DNA of 7,417 nucleotides from Acidobacteriota bacterium. GTDB lineage: Bacteria; Acidobacteriota; Blastocatellia; Pyrinomonadales; Pyrinomonadaceae. This document shows positions 1 to 6,506 of this stretch, one piece after another. The stretch spans positions 1-7,417 of the forward strand of contig JAIVJP010000366.1 in NCBI GenBank assembly GCA_020199975.1, written 5' to 3'. Made by a program: the position numbers and the translations under genes. The notes under the pieces were generated by a model, which saw only the letters and a list, made by a program, of their open reading frames with translations, was not told the DNA's origin and did not search any database. Position 1 is the first letter of the stretch. Each line of letters begins with the position of its first letter.

Positions 1-6
1 GATGTA

Positions 7-18
7 TTAAACGTTTAA
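7..18. promoter_or_regulatory. Perfect 12-bp palindrome, candidate LacI-family operator
   Basis: TTAAACGTTTAA is a perfect 12-bp palindrome centred on a CpG. An AAACGTTT core with a central CG is typical of operators bound by LacI/GalR-family repressors such as PurR and related sugar regulators (family knowledge). A near copy lies 128 bp downstream. The assignment rests on pattern only, and no regulator gene is in the window. AT-rich DNA yields chance palindromes more often, but the central CG is less expected by chance. Confidence 0.4.
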
Positions 19-133
19 AATATTTATAGCCGGCTCGCTAGTATCCTAGGTGATCTCCCGTGTTGTTGAAGAATTCAGGCTTTATCCTAGTAAATAATGA
101 TTTTTATTACGCGGAGAAAGTTATTCATCATTA

Positions 134-147
134 TTAAAACGTTTAGA
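134..147. promoter_or_regulatory. Second AAACGTTT palindrome, candidate paired operator
   Basis: TTAAAACGTTTAGA contains the 8-bp palindrome AAACGTTT (137-144). It shares the 9-mer AAACGTTTA with the site at 7-18, and a TATTAAA run precedes the core in both copies. Centre-to-centre distance is 128 bp, a span over which repressor-mediated looping is possible. It is less symmetrical than the first site. Assignment as a LacI-type operator is inference. Confidence 0.35.
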
Positions 148-160
148 AATCAGAATTAAC

Positions 161-178
161 TTTGAGGGTGTTCTCAAA
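161..178. repeat. Short inverted repeat TTTGAG-N6-CTCAAA
   Basis: Two 6-bp arms (161-166 and 173-178) flank the 6-base spacer GGTGTT. It could be a protein-binding site or a weak hairpin in the leader. There is no following T run, so it is not an intrinsic terminator. Arms this short can arise by chance in AT-rich DNA. Confidence 0.25.
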
Positions 179-365
179 ATCATGTAGACCGGTGCCCTTT
201 TGGGTTTATTGCCATAACTGGGATGCGGTTGTTTTTCACGTAATCGGCTTCAGATACCTCTTGGCCGCCACAGCACACTTGAAAACCGCTTGCGTCCGTC
301 TGCTGGGACAATCTTAAACGCAGCTTCCAGAGCTTAGAGGCTCGCTATCGATGGTGGAACGAAGT

Positions 366-370
366 AAGGA
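366..370 (+). promoter_or_regulatory. Ribosome binding site that fixes the receptor start at 378
   Basis: AAGGA ends 7 bases before the ATG at 378, an ideal Shine-Dalgarno spacing. This favours 378 over the in-frame ATG at 351. The 351 start would add a charged nonapeptide (MVERSKEKN) ahead of an otherwise well-formed signal peptide and would place this AAGGA inside the coding region. Confidence 0.7.
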
Positions 371-377
371 AAAGAAC

Positions 378-3300
378 ATGAAACTGTCTATCGCAGCATC
401 TTTAGTCGCAATTCTCCTGTTGGCTATTACCACACTCGGACAGAGTGACCGGGGAGCAATCAGGGGACTGATTGTAGATCAGCAAGATCAGGTCATCCCT
501 GACGCCACTGTAACTCTGACGAACAAGGCAACGGGGGCGCGTACAGAAGTAACTACGGATGGTTCCGGGAGCTTCTTGTTCCCGGCACTGGTCGTGGGGA
601 GCTATGAGGTCATCGCCGAGCGGACGGGGTTCAAGAGGTTCATCCAATCAGAGATTCAGGTCGATGTGGGCCGCACTTCGGCATTAACACTCACCCTCAG
701 TCCCGGCGAGGTGACCGAGACGGTCACCATAACGGACGAGGCCAGCGCCACGCTCGACACGGCGACCTCCGACACGGGCACGTCCGTATCGCGCCGACAG
801 ATTCTGGATTTGCCGGTGCCACTCACCGGCAGTATGCGTAACCCGCTGAACTTCGTCATTTTGACGCCAGGCGTCAGCGGTTCGGTGCCGGGCGCGAATC
901 CCGATTTACGTCTCCACATCAGCGGCACGCCGAGCGCCTCGGCGGAAGTTTATGTTGACGGCGTGCCGATTGCGGACACTAATTCTTCGGGTGCCATCGG
1001 ATCAAATCATCCATCGCTCGAAGCCGTCGGGGAATTCAAGATCAGTAACAACAGTTACTCGGCGGAGTACGGGCTGGCAAGCGGCATCATCTCTTTCACG
1101 CTACGCTCGGGGACGAACGATTTCCACGGCAACGTGTTCGAGTTCCACCAGAATGACAAGCTCAACGCCTTCGACTTTGTGACGAAGGCAACCGCCGGAT
1201 TCAACAGAACAGAGCCAGTAAAAGCGCCGCTCAAGCAGAACGAATACGGCTTCTCGCTCGGCGGTCCCGTTTATCTGCCGCGCTTTGGAGAAGGCGGTCG
1301 AGCCTTTTACTCGGGGCACGACCGGACGTTCTTTTTCACCAGCTACACCGGGTTCAAGTTCCGTCCAAGCGCCAACAGCTTTAACCTGACCACGTTCCCC
1401 AATCGATTCCGACAAGGTGACTTCTCCCAGCTGCTCGGCACCCAAGTCACCGTCCCCAATCCGCTGAATGCAGCGGAACGATTGCCTCTTTTCGACCCGG
1501 CGGGGCGCCCCGTCATCGCGGGTGCGATCTACGATCCGACACAAGTGCGCACGGTCACGGGACCGGACGGTAGGTCGTATCAGATTCGTGATCCGTTGGC
1601 GGGTAACATAATCCCCGCTGGCTATGCGGGTCTAAGCGCGGCAGCTCGAAGAATTTTGCAGGATTTCCCGCAGGCGCAAACTGATGCGCTCTTTAATAAT
1701 TTCTCCCGACAGCTTCGTTCGACCACCGATCAGGAGCGGTTCGTCGCCAAGATCGACCATAACCTCAGCTCGCGTCAGACACTGGCGGTCAGCGTCTCGC
1801 TCGCCAGTAACCTTACCGCCAACATCGGCACGCTCAATGATCTCAATGCGGGACAGAACGACTCGCCAGGGCTGCAGACGCGCATCGCTCACAACTTCAC
1901 TATTTCGCCGCGATTGATCAACAGCTTTTCGTTCGGTTTCCTACGCGACCGCTTCACCAACGGACCTGTGGTGCCGACTCCCCCGCTGTCCAGCTTGGGG
2001 CTGCGTGGGATTAGTCTACCGGATGGTTCCCCGTATCCGGGGATCGGAATCCGCAACCAGAACGGGATCGGCGGAGGCGGCTTCTCGTTCGCCGTGCAGA
2101 ATCGTTTCCTCGCGAATGACACGGTGACTTATGTGCGCGGCAATCACACGTTGAAGATCGGCGGCGAGTTCCGGCGACTTCAGCGCAACGAGGGGAGCAA
2201 CAACGCCGGCTCCTTCGCATTCGAGCCAACGCAAACTGCTTTGAACGGCGTCGGCTTCGTCAATACCGCCCAAGGGCCGCGTGCGGTCTCTGTCCCGTCG
2301 GGGGCGACGGGCAGTTCGGCGGCGAGCTTCCTGTTCGGCGCGGTCGATTTCTCACGCTTCGATTTGGGCGCGACCACCGCTGGCTACCGCTGGCTGACGG
2401 CGAGCGGTTTCGTGCAAGACGATTGGAAAGCGACCCGCAACCTGACGCTTAATCTAGGGTTACGCTATGACCTTTCCATCCCGCGGACCGAAGTGCTCGG
2501 GCGGGTTTCGACCGTGGACCGCACTCTTCCCAATCCACGTGCGGGCGGGCTGCCAGGCGCCTATACGTTCTTCGGAGAAGGCCCCGGGCGAAATGGCAGA
2601 AAACGAATCGGCGACATCGACTGGACCGCGTTTCAGCCGCGCGTCGGCCTAGCTTACACGCCGGATGTGGAAGGCGGCTTCCTCGGTGCGCTGCTTGGTA
2701 AAGAGCGCACCGTCATCCGCACAAGCTTTGCCATTACTCGCCCATTAGGTAACGACAACCTTACGAACGGAATCTCCGGCGGTCTCTACGCGGCGGGCTT
2801 CAACGGCGTTGCCACCGCCAACCGTCCCGGTGACGCTCTCGGCTCACCGGCCTTCTTCCTGGATCAGCCCTTCCCTGGCTTCACGCCCCCTCCGACGATC
2901 GATCCGGGCTTACTGTCGGGCAATGCGAACCCCGCGTTGCTTGACTCAGAAGTGGGTCGCTTGCCGACGCAAATCAATTGGGCGTTCGAGGTTCAACGGC
3001 AACTGCCGGGCGACTTCCTCGCCAGCGTCGGCTACGTCGGCACGCACATCTACCATCTCGGCATCTGGCGCAAACCGAATCAGGTGCCGAGGGAAGCCGC
3101 CGAGCGTTTTCGCGGAGCGGCCACTGCCGCGGGACTTCCTCTGAACGAGTTTTTGAACTTGAACATCGCTGATCCGCGGGTGATGATGAATGCGGGCGAT
3201 CTGTCGCCGTTCCCAACGTTCCGGCAATTGTTCGGCCCCAGCGCGACCGTGGCGCAGGCGCTCAGGCCTTTCCCGCAGTACGGCAACATCGACAACCTCA

Positions 3301-4187
3301 TGCAGCCGGTTGGCAGCACTTCCTACAACGGCATGCTGACAAAATTGCAGAAGCGCTTCTCCGGCGGCTTGACAATGCTCCTTTCCTACACGTTCTCGAA
3401 GACCCTCGGCGACGTTGATTCGTTTCAAGGCGCGGCGGCGGGCGCTGAGAACGCCCTGTTCGCCCGTTCCTTCCAGCAGGACTTTTATGACAACCGCAGC
3501 GAACGCTCGGTGACCAGCTCGGACATCCCGCACGTGCTTGCATTGAGCTACACCTACGAACTCCCGATTGGGCCCGGCAAGCCATTGCTCAACCAGGGCG
3601 GCGTGGTTGGCAAGCTCGTGGGCGGCTGGCAGGTGAGCGCCATTCACCTGTACCAAAGCGGTCGCCCGCTCTTCTTGGAGTACCAGGCATTCGGCGCCGG
3701 CAATCCGTTACGTGCCCAAGATGGTTTCAGCTTCCGTCCGAATCGAGTGACCGGCGTGCCGGTCGTGAACCCCGCTTATGATCGAAGCTGCTCGGGTCCG
3801 CTGCTCGGTAGCGGTCGCCAACCGTGCCAGTTTTACATCAACCCCGCAGCCTTCGTCGCGCCGCCCGCGGGCGAGTTCGGCAACGCGCCGAAATTCTTCG
3901 ACGACCTGCGGGCACAACCCTACTTCAACGAGGACATCTCAATCACCAAGCGGACGCCCCTCGGTGAACGGTTCGTGCTCCTGCTCCAAGCGAACGCCTT
4001 CAACGCCTTCAACCGCGTGGTGCTCGGCACCGGCGGGTCAGCTACCACCATCTTCAATTTAGCGCCGCGTGATTTGAACACGGCGACGCTCGTAGGCTCC
4101 GGTACGCCGTTCGGCATTCTCACCACGCAGCAGAACGGCCCGCGGCGAATCCAGTTAGGAGTGAAGTTGGAGTTGAGCCGGAGCTAA
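378..4187 (+). CDS. TonB-dependent receptor, Oar-like, with N-terminal carboxypeptidase-regulatory-like domain
   Basis: A 1269-residue outer-membrane receptor, probably importing a large ligand using TonB-transduced energy. Residues 1-21 form a signal peptide (MKLS, then a hydrophobic core) with likely cleavage after TTLG. Residues ~27-108 are a carboxypeptidase-regulatory-like beta-sandwich (GLIVDQQDQVIPDATVTL, GSYEV, GFKRF). The plug follows at ~120-250, with YVDGVPI at 192-198, SAEYGLASG at 228-236 and SGTNDFHGNVFEF from 244. The rest is a beta-barrel with family landmarks QDDW (680-683), GYVGTH, SYNGMLTKLQKRFSGG and FSKTLGD (from 1006). A Cys pair at 1138 and 1150 lies in a probable loop. 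This layout and length fit the receptors expanded in Acidobacteriota. No TonB box is obvious, as is common in this group. The C-terminus reads QLGVKLELSRS rather than ending on the usual aromatic residue of a last barrel strand. The ligand cannot be read from the sequence, but the GH172 gene downstream makes a glycan plausible. Confidence 0.93.
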   Translation: MKLSIAASLVAILLLAITTLGQSDRGAIRGLIVDQQDQVIPDATVTLTNKATGARTEVTTDGSGSFLFPALVVGSYEVIAERTGFKRFIQSEIQVDVGRTSALTLTLSPGEVTETVTITDEASATLDTATSDTGTSVSRRQILDLPVPLTGSMRNPLNFVILTPGVSGSVPGANPDLRLHISGTPSASAEVYVDGVPIADTNSSGAIGSNHPSLEAVGEFKISNNSYSAEYGLASGIISFTLRSGTNDFHGNVFEFHQNDKLNAFDFVTKATAGFNRTEPVKAPLKQNEYGFSLGGPVYLPRFGEGGRAFYSGHDRTFFFTSYTGFKFRPSANSFNLTTFPNRFRQGDFSQLLGTQVTVPNPLNAAERLPLFDPAGRPVIAGAIYDPTQVRTVTGPDGRSYQIRDPLAGNIIPAGYAGLSAAARRILQDFPQAQTDALFNNFSRQLRSTTDQERFVAKIDHNLSSRQTLAVSVSLASNLTANIGTLNDLNAGQNDSPGLQTRIAHNFTISPRLINSFSFGFLRDRFTNGPVVPTPPLSSLGLRGISLPDGSPYPGIGIRNQNGIGGGGFSFAVQNRFLANDTVTYVRGNHTLKIGGEFRRLQRNEGSNNAGSFAFEPTQTALNGVGFVNTAQGPRAVSVPSGATGSSAASFLFGAVDFSRFDLGATTAGYRWLTASGFVQDDWKATRNLTLNLGLRYDLSIPRTEVLGRVSTVDRTLPNPRAGGLPGAYTFFGEGPGRNGRKRIGDIDWTAFQPRVGLAYTPDVEGGFLGALLGKERTVIRTSFAITRPLGNDNLTNGISGGLYAAGFNGVATANRPGDALGSPAFFLDQPFPGFTPPPTIDPGLLSGNANPALLDSEVGRLPTQINWAFEVQRQLPGDFLASVGYVGTHIYHLGIWRKPNQVPREAAERFRGAATAAGLPLNEFLNLNIADPRVMMNAGDLSPFPTFRQLFGPSATVAQALRPFPQYGNIDNLMQPVGSTSYNGMLTKLQKRFSGGLTMLLSYTFSKTLGDVDSFQGAAAGAENALFARSFQQDFYDNRSERSVTSSDIPHVLALSYTYELPIGPGKPLLNQGGVVGKLVGGWQVSAIHLYQSGRPLFLEYQAFGAGNPLRAQDGFSFRPNRVTGVPVVNPAYDRSCSGPLLGSGRQPCQFYINPAAFVAPPAGEFGNAPKFFDDLRAQPYFNEDISITKRTPLGERFVLLLQANAFNAFNRVVLGTGGSATTIFNLAPRDLNTATLVGSGTPFGILTTQQNGPRRIQLGVKLELSRS

Positions 4188-4243
4188 TTAACTTTATCGC
4201 CATCGAGCCGGTAACCAAGGGGGCCGGCTCACGCTTCAGCCGC
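4188..4243 (+). other. Coding-like spacer in frame with the next gene but lacking a normal start codon
   Basis: In the frame of the 4244 gene, the sequence before its first ATG is open back to a TGA at 4070-4072. The codons from 4190 read NFIAIEPVTKGAGSRFSR. In the 20 codons 4190-4249, 16 third positions are G or C, against about half at the first and second positions, which is the pattern of translated DNA. There is no ATG, GTG or TTG between the TGA and 4244. The only start-like codons near the receptor stop are rare ones: ATT at 4187 (overlapping the TAA), ATC at 4196 and ATC at 4202. This is either the remnant of a lost 5' end or a gene start on a rare codon. Confidence 0.5.
4205..4230 (+). 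repeat. GC-rich inverted repeat (7-bp perfect stem) between receptor and second gene
   Basis: GAGCCGG (4205-4211) pairs perfectly with CCGGCTC (4224-4230) across a 12-base loop. A further copy of GAGCCGG lies at 4175-4181, in the last codons of the receptor, so the right arm could pair with either copy. No T run follows, so this is not a classical terminator. In an operon it could stabilise the receptor mRNA 3' end or modulate read-through into the next gene. It overlaps the coding-like spacer, so it could also be a by-product of coding sequence. Confidence 0.45.
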
Positions 4244-4993
4244 ATGGGTTTTAGCGAACTCGAAATGAGCGAAATGGACCCCGGAAAGCGCGGTAAGCGG
4301 CTCTGGGTTGCGACGACCGAAGGCAAGCTGACAAGGCTTCCGGCCAAGCCGCAACCCGTTGAACGTTTAAGCGTGCGCATCGAGGTGGAGCCGTTCACCG
4401 CCAACGGCGCGCACGTTTACGTCGTTGCCAGCATCTACAGCGACCGTCCCCATGAGCTTGAACTAGCGGTTCATCATCATGACAACAGCGCTCCCATCGA
4501 GGAGTTGACTGTGACGGCGACGATGGGCAACTTCGAGCGCCTGCGCCATTTGTGGCTCAAAGACCGCGTCGTTGACAGCCGCGAGCTGTACGCCGGCTAC
4601 ACCGACGACGGCTTCGTTGATAAGGAGAACTACCGGCGCGATGAGATGTTGATGTACGGCGACGGCGACGCGCTGGTGCTGGCGACCACCAACGAAGATA
4701 ACCCGTCGGGGGTAAAGGTAACTGAGCGGCCCTCGTGGACGTATCGCTCGATCAATCTCACACAATATTGGCGCGTCCCGGCCCGGCACATCCAGCCCGA
4801 CCTGCGGGTCAAGGTCAACGGGCGGCGCGTCTATTGGGCATCGAAAGTTACGATCCCCGGCGGATTGTCGTTTGAAAACTTCGAGGTGCGCCAGCGTTAC
4901 GTGCCGGGTCAGGCGTTCGTGTTCGGCCTCACTCCGAAGCACCCTTGGGAGTTCAGCCCCAGTATTCCTAGGCTGGCTACCCGACCCAAATAA
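4244..4993 (+). CDS. Hypothetical protein, beta-rich, probably missing its N-terminus
   Basis: 249 residues from the first ATG; I cannot name its family. Alternating polar/hydrophobic strands suggest a beta-rich fold: LSVRIEVEPF (42-51), AHVYVVASIYS (56-66), ELELAVHHH (71-79), EELTVTATMG (86-95). Notable segments are LRHLWLKDRVVDSRELYAGY (100-119), TQYWRVP (173-179), VNGRRVYWASK (191-201) and GLSFENFEVRQ (207-217). There are no cysteines, no signal peptide and no membrane segment, although all three neighbours carry export signals. The ATG has no well-placed ribosome binding site; the nearest purine run, AAGGGGG at 4217-4223, is 20 bases upstream. Together with the coding signal upstream of the ATG, this suggests the true or ancestral start lay further 5' and carried the export signal. 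The gene may thus be a truncated remnant, but its body is uninterrupted. It ends 7 bases before the TPR gene, which suggests co-transcription. Confidence 0.7.
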   Translation: MGFSELEMSEMDPGKRGKRLWVATTEGKLTRLPAKPQPVERLSVRIEVEPFTANGAHVYVVASIYSDRPHELELAVHHHDNSAPIEELTVTATMGNFERLRHLWLKDRVVDSRELYAGYTDDGFVDKENYRRDEMLMYGDGDALVLATTNEDNPSGVKVTERPSWTYRSINLTQYWRVPARHIQPDLRVKVNGRRVYWASKVTIPGGLSFENFEVRQRYVPGQAFVFGLTPKHPWEFSPSIPRLATRPK

Positions 4994-5000
4994 AGATGTC

Positions 5001-6476
5001 ATGACTAAACGCACAAGCCGTCTTGCTAATATATTTCGACTGCTTGGCTGCTGTTGCGTGGCCGTTCAACTACTCGCGTCACCCGTGGCCGGGCAAGACG
5101 ACCCGAGCCGGAGTGCGCGGCAGCACGCTCAAGCCGCGCAACAAGCCCAGCGGGAAGGCGACTTCGCCACCGCCATCCGTGAGTTCACCATCCTTTCCCG
5201 CTTACTTCCCGATGTGGCCGAAGTCCACAGTAATCTCGGCGTGGCCTATTACTTTCATAAACAGCGCGGGGAAGCTCTGGCCGCTTTTGAAAAGGCGCTC
5301 CAACTCAAACCCAATCTAATCTCGGCCCTGATTTTTTCCGGGATTGCGAATTACGAATTGTCGAAGCCGGCGCCAGCGACAAAGTTACTGGAACGCGCCG
5401 TTGAACTAAGCCCGGCCGATCCGCTGGCACAAATATGGCTCGCCCACAGTTATGCTGCGCAGTCTCGATTCCGTGAAGCGGTCGAGCACTTTCTGGCTGC
5501 ATCCGAGCATTCGCCAAACGACGTGGATATTTGGTATGGGTTGGGGCAGGCCTACATGGAACTTGGGCGACAGGAAGTCGAGCGGCTCACTGAGATCGCT
5601 CCCAAGGGATCCCGCATCCTCCAATTAGCCGGCGACCTGTGGCTCCTGCGAGCCGCGTCAGACAACGCTCTGGCACTTTATCAGGAGGCTTTAAAACGTC
5701 GGCCCGGTCTCACCGAAGTCCAACAAATTGTCGCACAGTTGCTCGGCCGGCAGGGGAAATCACAGCCGATGGAAGTTTCTCCGTCTCCGCCTGTGCCCGC
5801 CGTCTCGCCCACTCCGGAAGATTTGCATTACCTGGCTGCCACCCAGTTCCGCGAGCGCGCGCGCCGTGCCTTTGAGCGGATCCCGGCGCTCGGAGCCAAT
5901 TCCTATCGCGCGCACCAGGTCTTGGCTGAATCACTTCAGGCTCAGGGGCGAGCGGATGAAGCTCTCGCCGAGTATCGTGCGGCGCTGAACCTGAAGCCGG
6001 ACCTTGCCGGCATTCACAGGGAGATTGGCGACCTGTTGATGGGCGAGGGCCGAGTAACAGAGGCGCTAGAAGAATACCGGGCCGAGTTGCTCCTCCGGCC
6101 TAATGACGCGCAAGTCCATTACCGCATGGGACGTACACTCATCGTCTTGGGCAAGGGAGAAGACGCCGAAGCTTCGCTCAATCAAGCACTGGCTTTAGGA
6201 GGCGGCCCCCCCGCGGCGCACAAAGAACTGGGGAGGATTTACGTGAATCGCGGCCAGCCGGCCAAAGCTGTGCAATCGCTTTCCACATACTTAAAATCGG
6301 CGGCGAACGACGCGCTCGCTCACTATCTCCTGATGCGGGCGTATCGCGCGCTGGGCGACGCGGCGGCGGCGGAACGTCACCTCGCGAAGCATAAAAGTTT
6401 GTCGGATGACGAAAAACAACGAGCCTCAGCCCAGGCGGCCTTATCACTTTTTAGCCGAGGCAAGAAGCCTGAGTAG
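5001..6476 (+). CDS. Secreted TPR-repeat protein
   Basis: A 491-residue exported protein made almost entirely of tetratricopeptide repeats, which form helical scaffolds for protein-protein contacts. A signal peptide spans about 1-31 (MTKRTSR, hydrophobic core with CCC, cleavage near VAG|QDD). A first TPR block covers ~41-240: REGDFATAIREF, then AYYFHKQRGEALAAFEKALQLKP at 82-104, AVELSP, and YAAQSRFREAVEHF. The repeat around 175-210 is degenerate. A Pro/Ser-rich linker (~253-273, PSPPVPAVSPTPE) leads to a second block at ~275-465, including GRADEALAEYRAALNLKPD (316-334), GRVTEALEEYRAELLLRP, GEDAEASLNQAL and GQPAKAVQSLSTYL. The start at 5001 is chosen because it directly begins the signal peptide. 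An in-frame ATG at 4872 would add 43 residues of out-of-frame reading of the preceding gene. The ribosome binding site is weak (AAAG at 4992-4995), so translation may be coupled to the upstream stop. The gene ends with tandem stops TAG TGA. Its partner is unknown; the receptor or the GH172 enzyme are candidates. Confidence 0.88.
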   Translation: MTKRTSRLANIFRLLGCCCVAVQLLASPVAGQDDPSRSARQHAQAAQQAQREGDFATAIREFTILSRLLPDVAEVHSNLGVAYYFHKQRGEALAAFEKALQLKPNLISALIFSGIANYELSKPAPATKLLERAVELSPADPLAQIWLAHSYAAQSRFREAVEHFLAASEHSPNDVDIWYGLGQAYMELGRQEVERLTEIAPKGSRILQLAGDLWLLRAASDNALALYQEALKRRPGLTEVQQIVAQLLGRQGKSQPMEVSPSPPVPAVSPTPEDLHYLAATQFRERARRAFERIPALGANSYRAHQVLAESLQAQGRADEALAEYRAALNLKPDLAGIHREIGDLLMGEGRVTEALEEYRAELLLRPNDAQVHYRMGRTLIVLGKGEDAEASLNQALALGGGPPAAHKELGRIYVNRGQPAKAVQSLSTYLKSAANDALAHYLLMRAYRALGDAAAAERHLAKHKSLSDDEKQRASAQAALSLFSRGKKPE

Positions 6477-6494
6477 TGAAACGATTTTCCAAGT

Positions 6495-6502
6495 AAAGGG
6501 AG
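6495..6502 (+). promoter_or_regulatory. Strong ribosome binding site of the GH172 gene
   Basis: AAAGGGAG ends 4 bases before the ATG at 6507. It is the clearest Shine-Dalgarno sequence among the three downstream genes, and supports 6507 over the second in-frame ATG at 6531. The 30-base gap from the TPR gene has no terminator or recognisable promoter. Confidence 0.65.
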
Positions 6503-6506
6503 ACTC

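Larger units (their letters stand above)
1..377. other. Gene-free leader upstream of the receptor gene, AT-rich at its left end
   Basis: No credible coding region is seen on either strand. All three + frames entering from the left edge hit a stop within the first 30 bases, and the best minus-strand start near 131 gives only about 14 codons. By hand count, bases 1-180 are about 32% G+C and bases 181-350 about 52%. The AT-rich part holds two AAACGTTT palindromes and a short TTTGAG/CTCAAA inverted repeat, so it is the likely promoter and control region for the downstream genes. I could not assign a convincing -35/-10 pair: TTGAAG at 66-71 with AT-rich sequence around 91-98 is the least bad, but its spacing is poor. 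If transcription starts there, the receptor mRNA has a leader of roughly 250 bases or more. No riboswitch or tRNA is recognised. Confidence 0.7.

Noticed and set aside
161..178. TTTGAG/CTCAAA inverted repeat as a terminator of an upstream gene
   Set aside because: The stem is only 6 bp, AT-rich and not followed by a T run, and no gene ends nearby in the window.
351..377. Upstream in-frame ATG at 351 as the receptor start
   Set aside because: It would prepend a charged nonapeptide to a good signal peptide, and the AAGGA Shine-Dalgarno sequence sits 7 bases before the 378 ATG.
2946..3656. 236-residue open frame on the minus strand within the receptor gene
   Set aside because: It lies wholly antisense to a well-supported barrel region, matches no recognisable family, and long antisense frames are common opposite G+C-rich coding sequence.
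4073..4187. Programmed -1 frameshift fusing the receptor to the second gene
   Set aside because: The frames would allow it, but no slippery heptamer is visible in 4073-4187, and a beta-barrel receptor normally ends at its last strand.
4362..4370. AACGTTTAA inside the second gene as a third operator
   Set aside because: It is a single partial match within coding sequence and lacks the full palindrome.
4872..5000. In-frame extension of the TPR protein from an ATG at 4872
   Set aside because: The extra 43 residues are an out-of-frame reading of the end of the preceding gene, and the signal peptide begins exactly at 5001.
5040..5057. Lipobox-like LLGC at residues 14-17 of the TPR protein (lipoprotein)
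   Set aside because: The hydrophobic stretch before the cysteine is too short, and the hydrophobic core continues beyond it to a signal peptidase I site near VAG|QDD.
6206..6212. Run of seven C as a phase-variation or sequencing-error site
   Set aside because: The TPR reading frame and repeat register continue intact across it, so there is no evidence of a frameshift.
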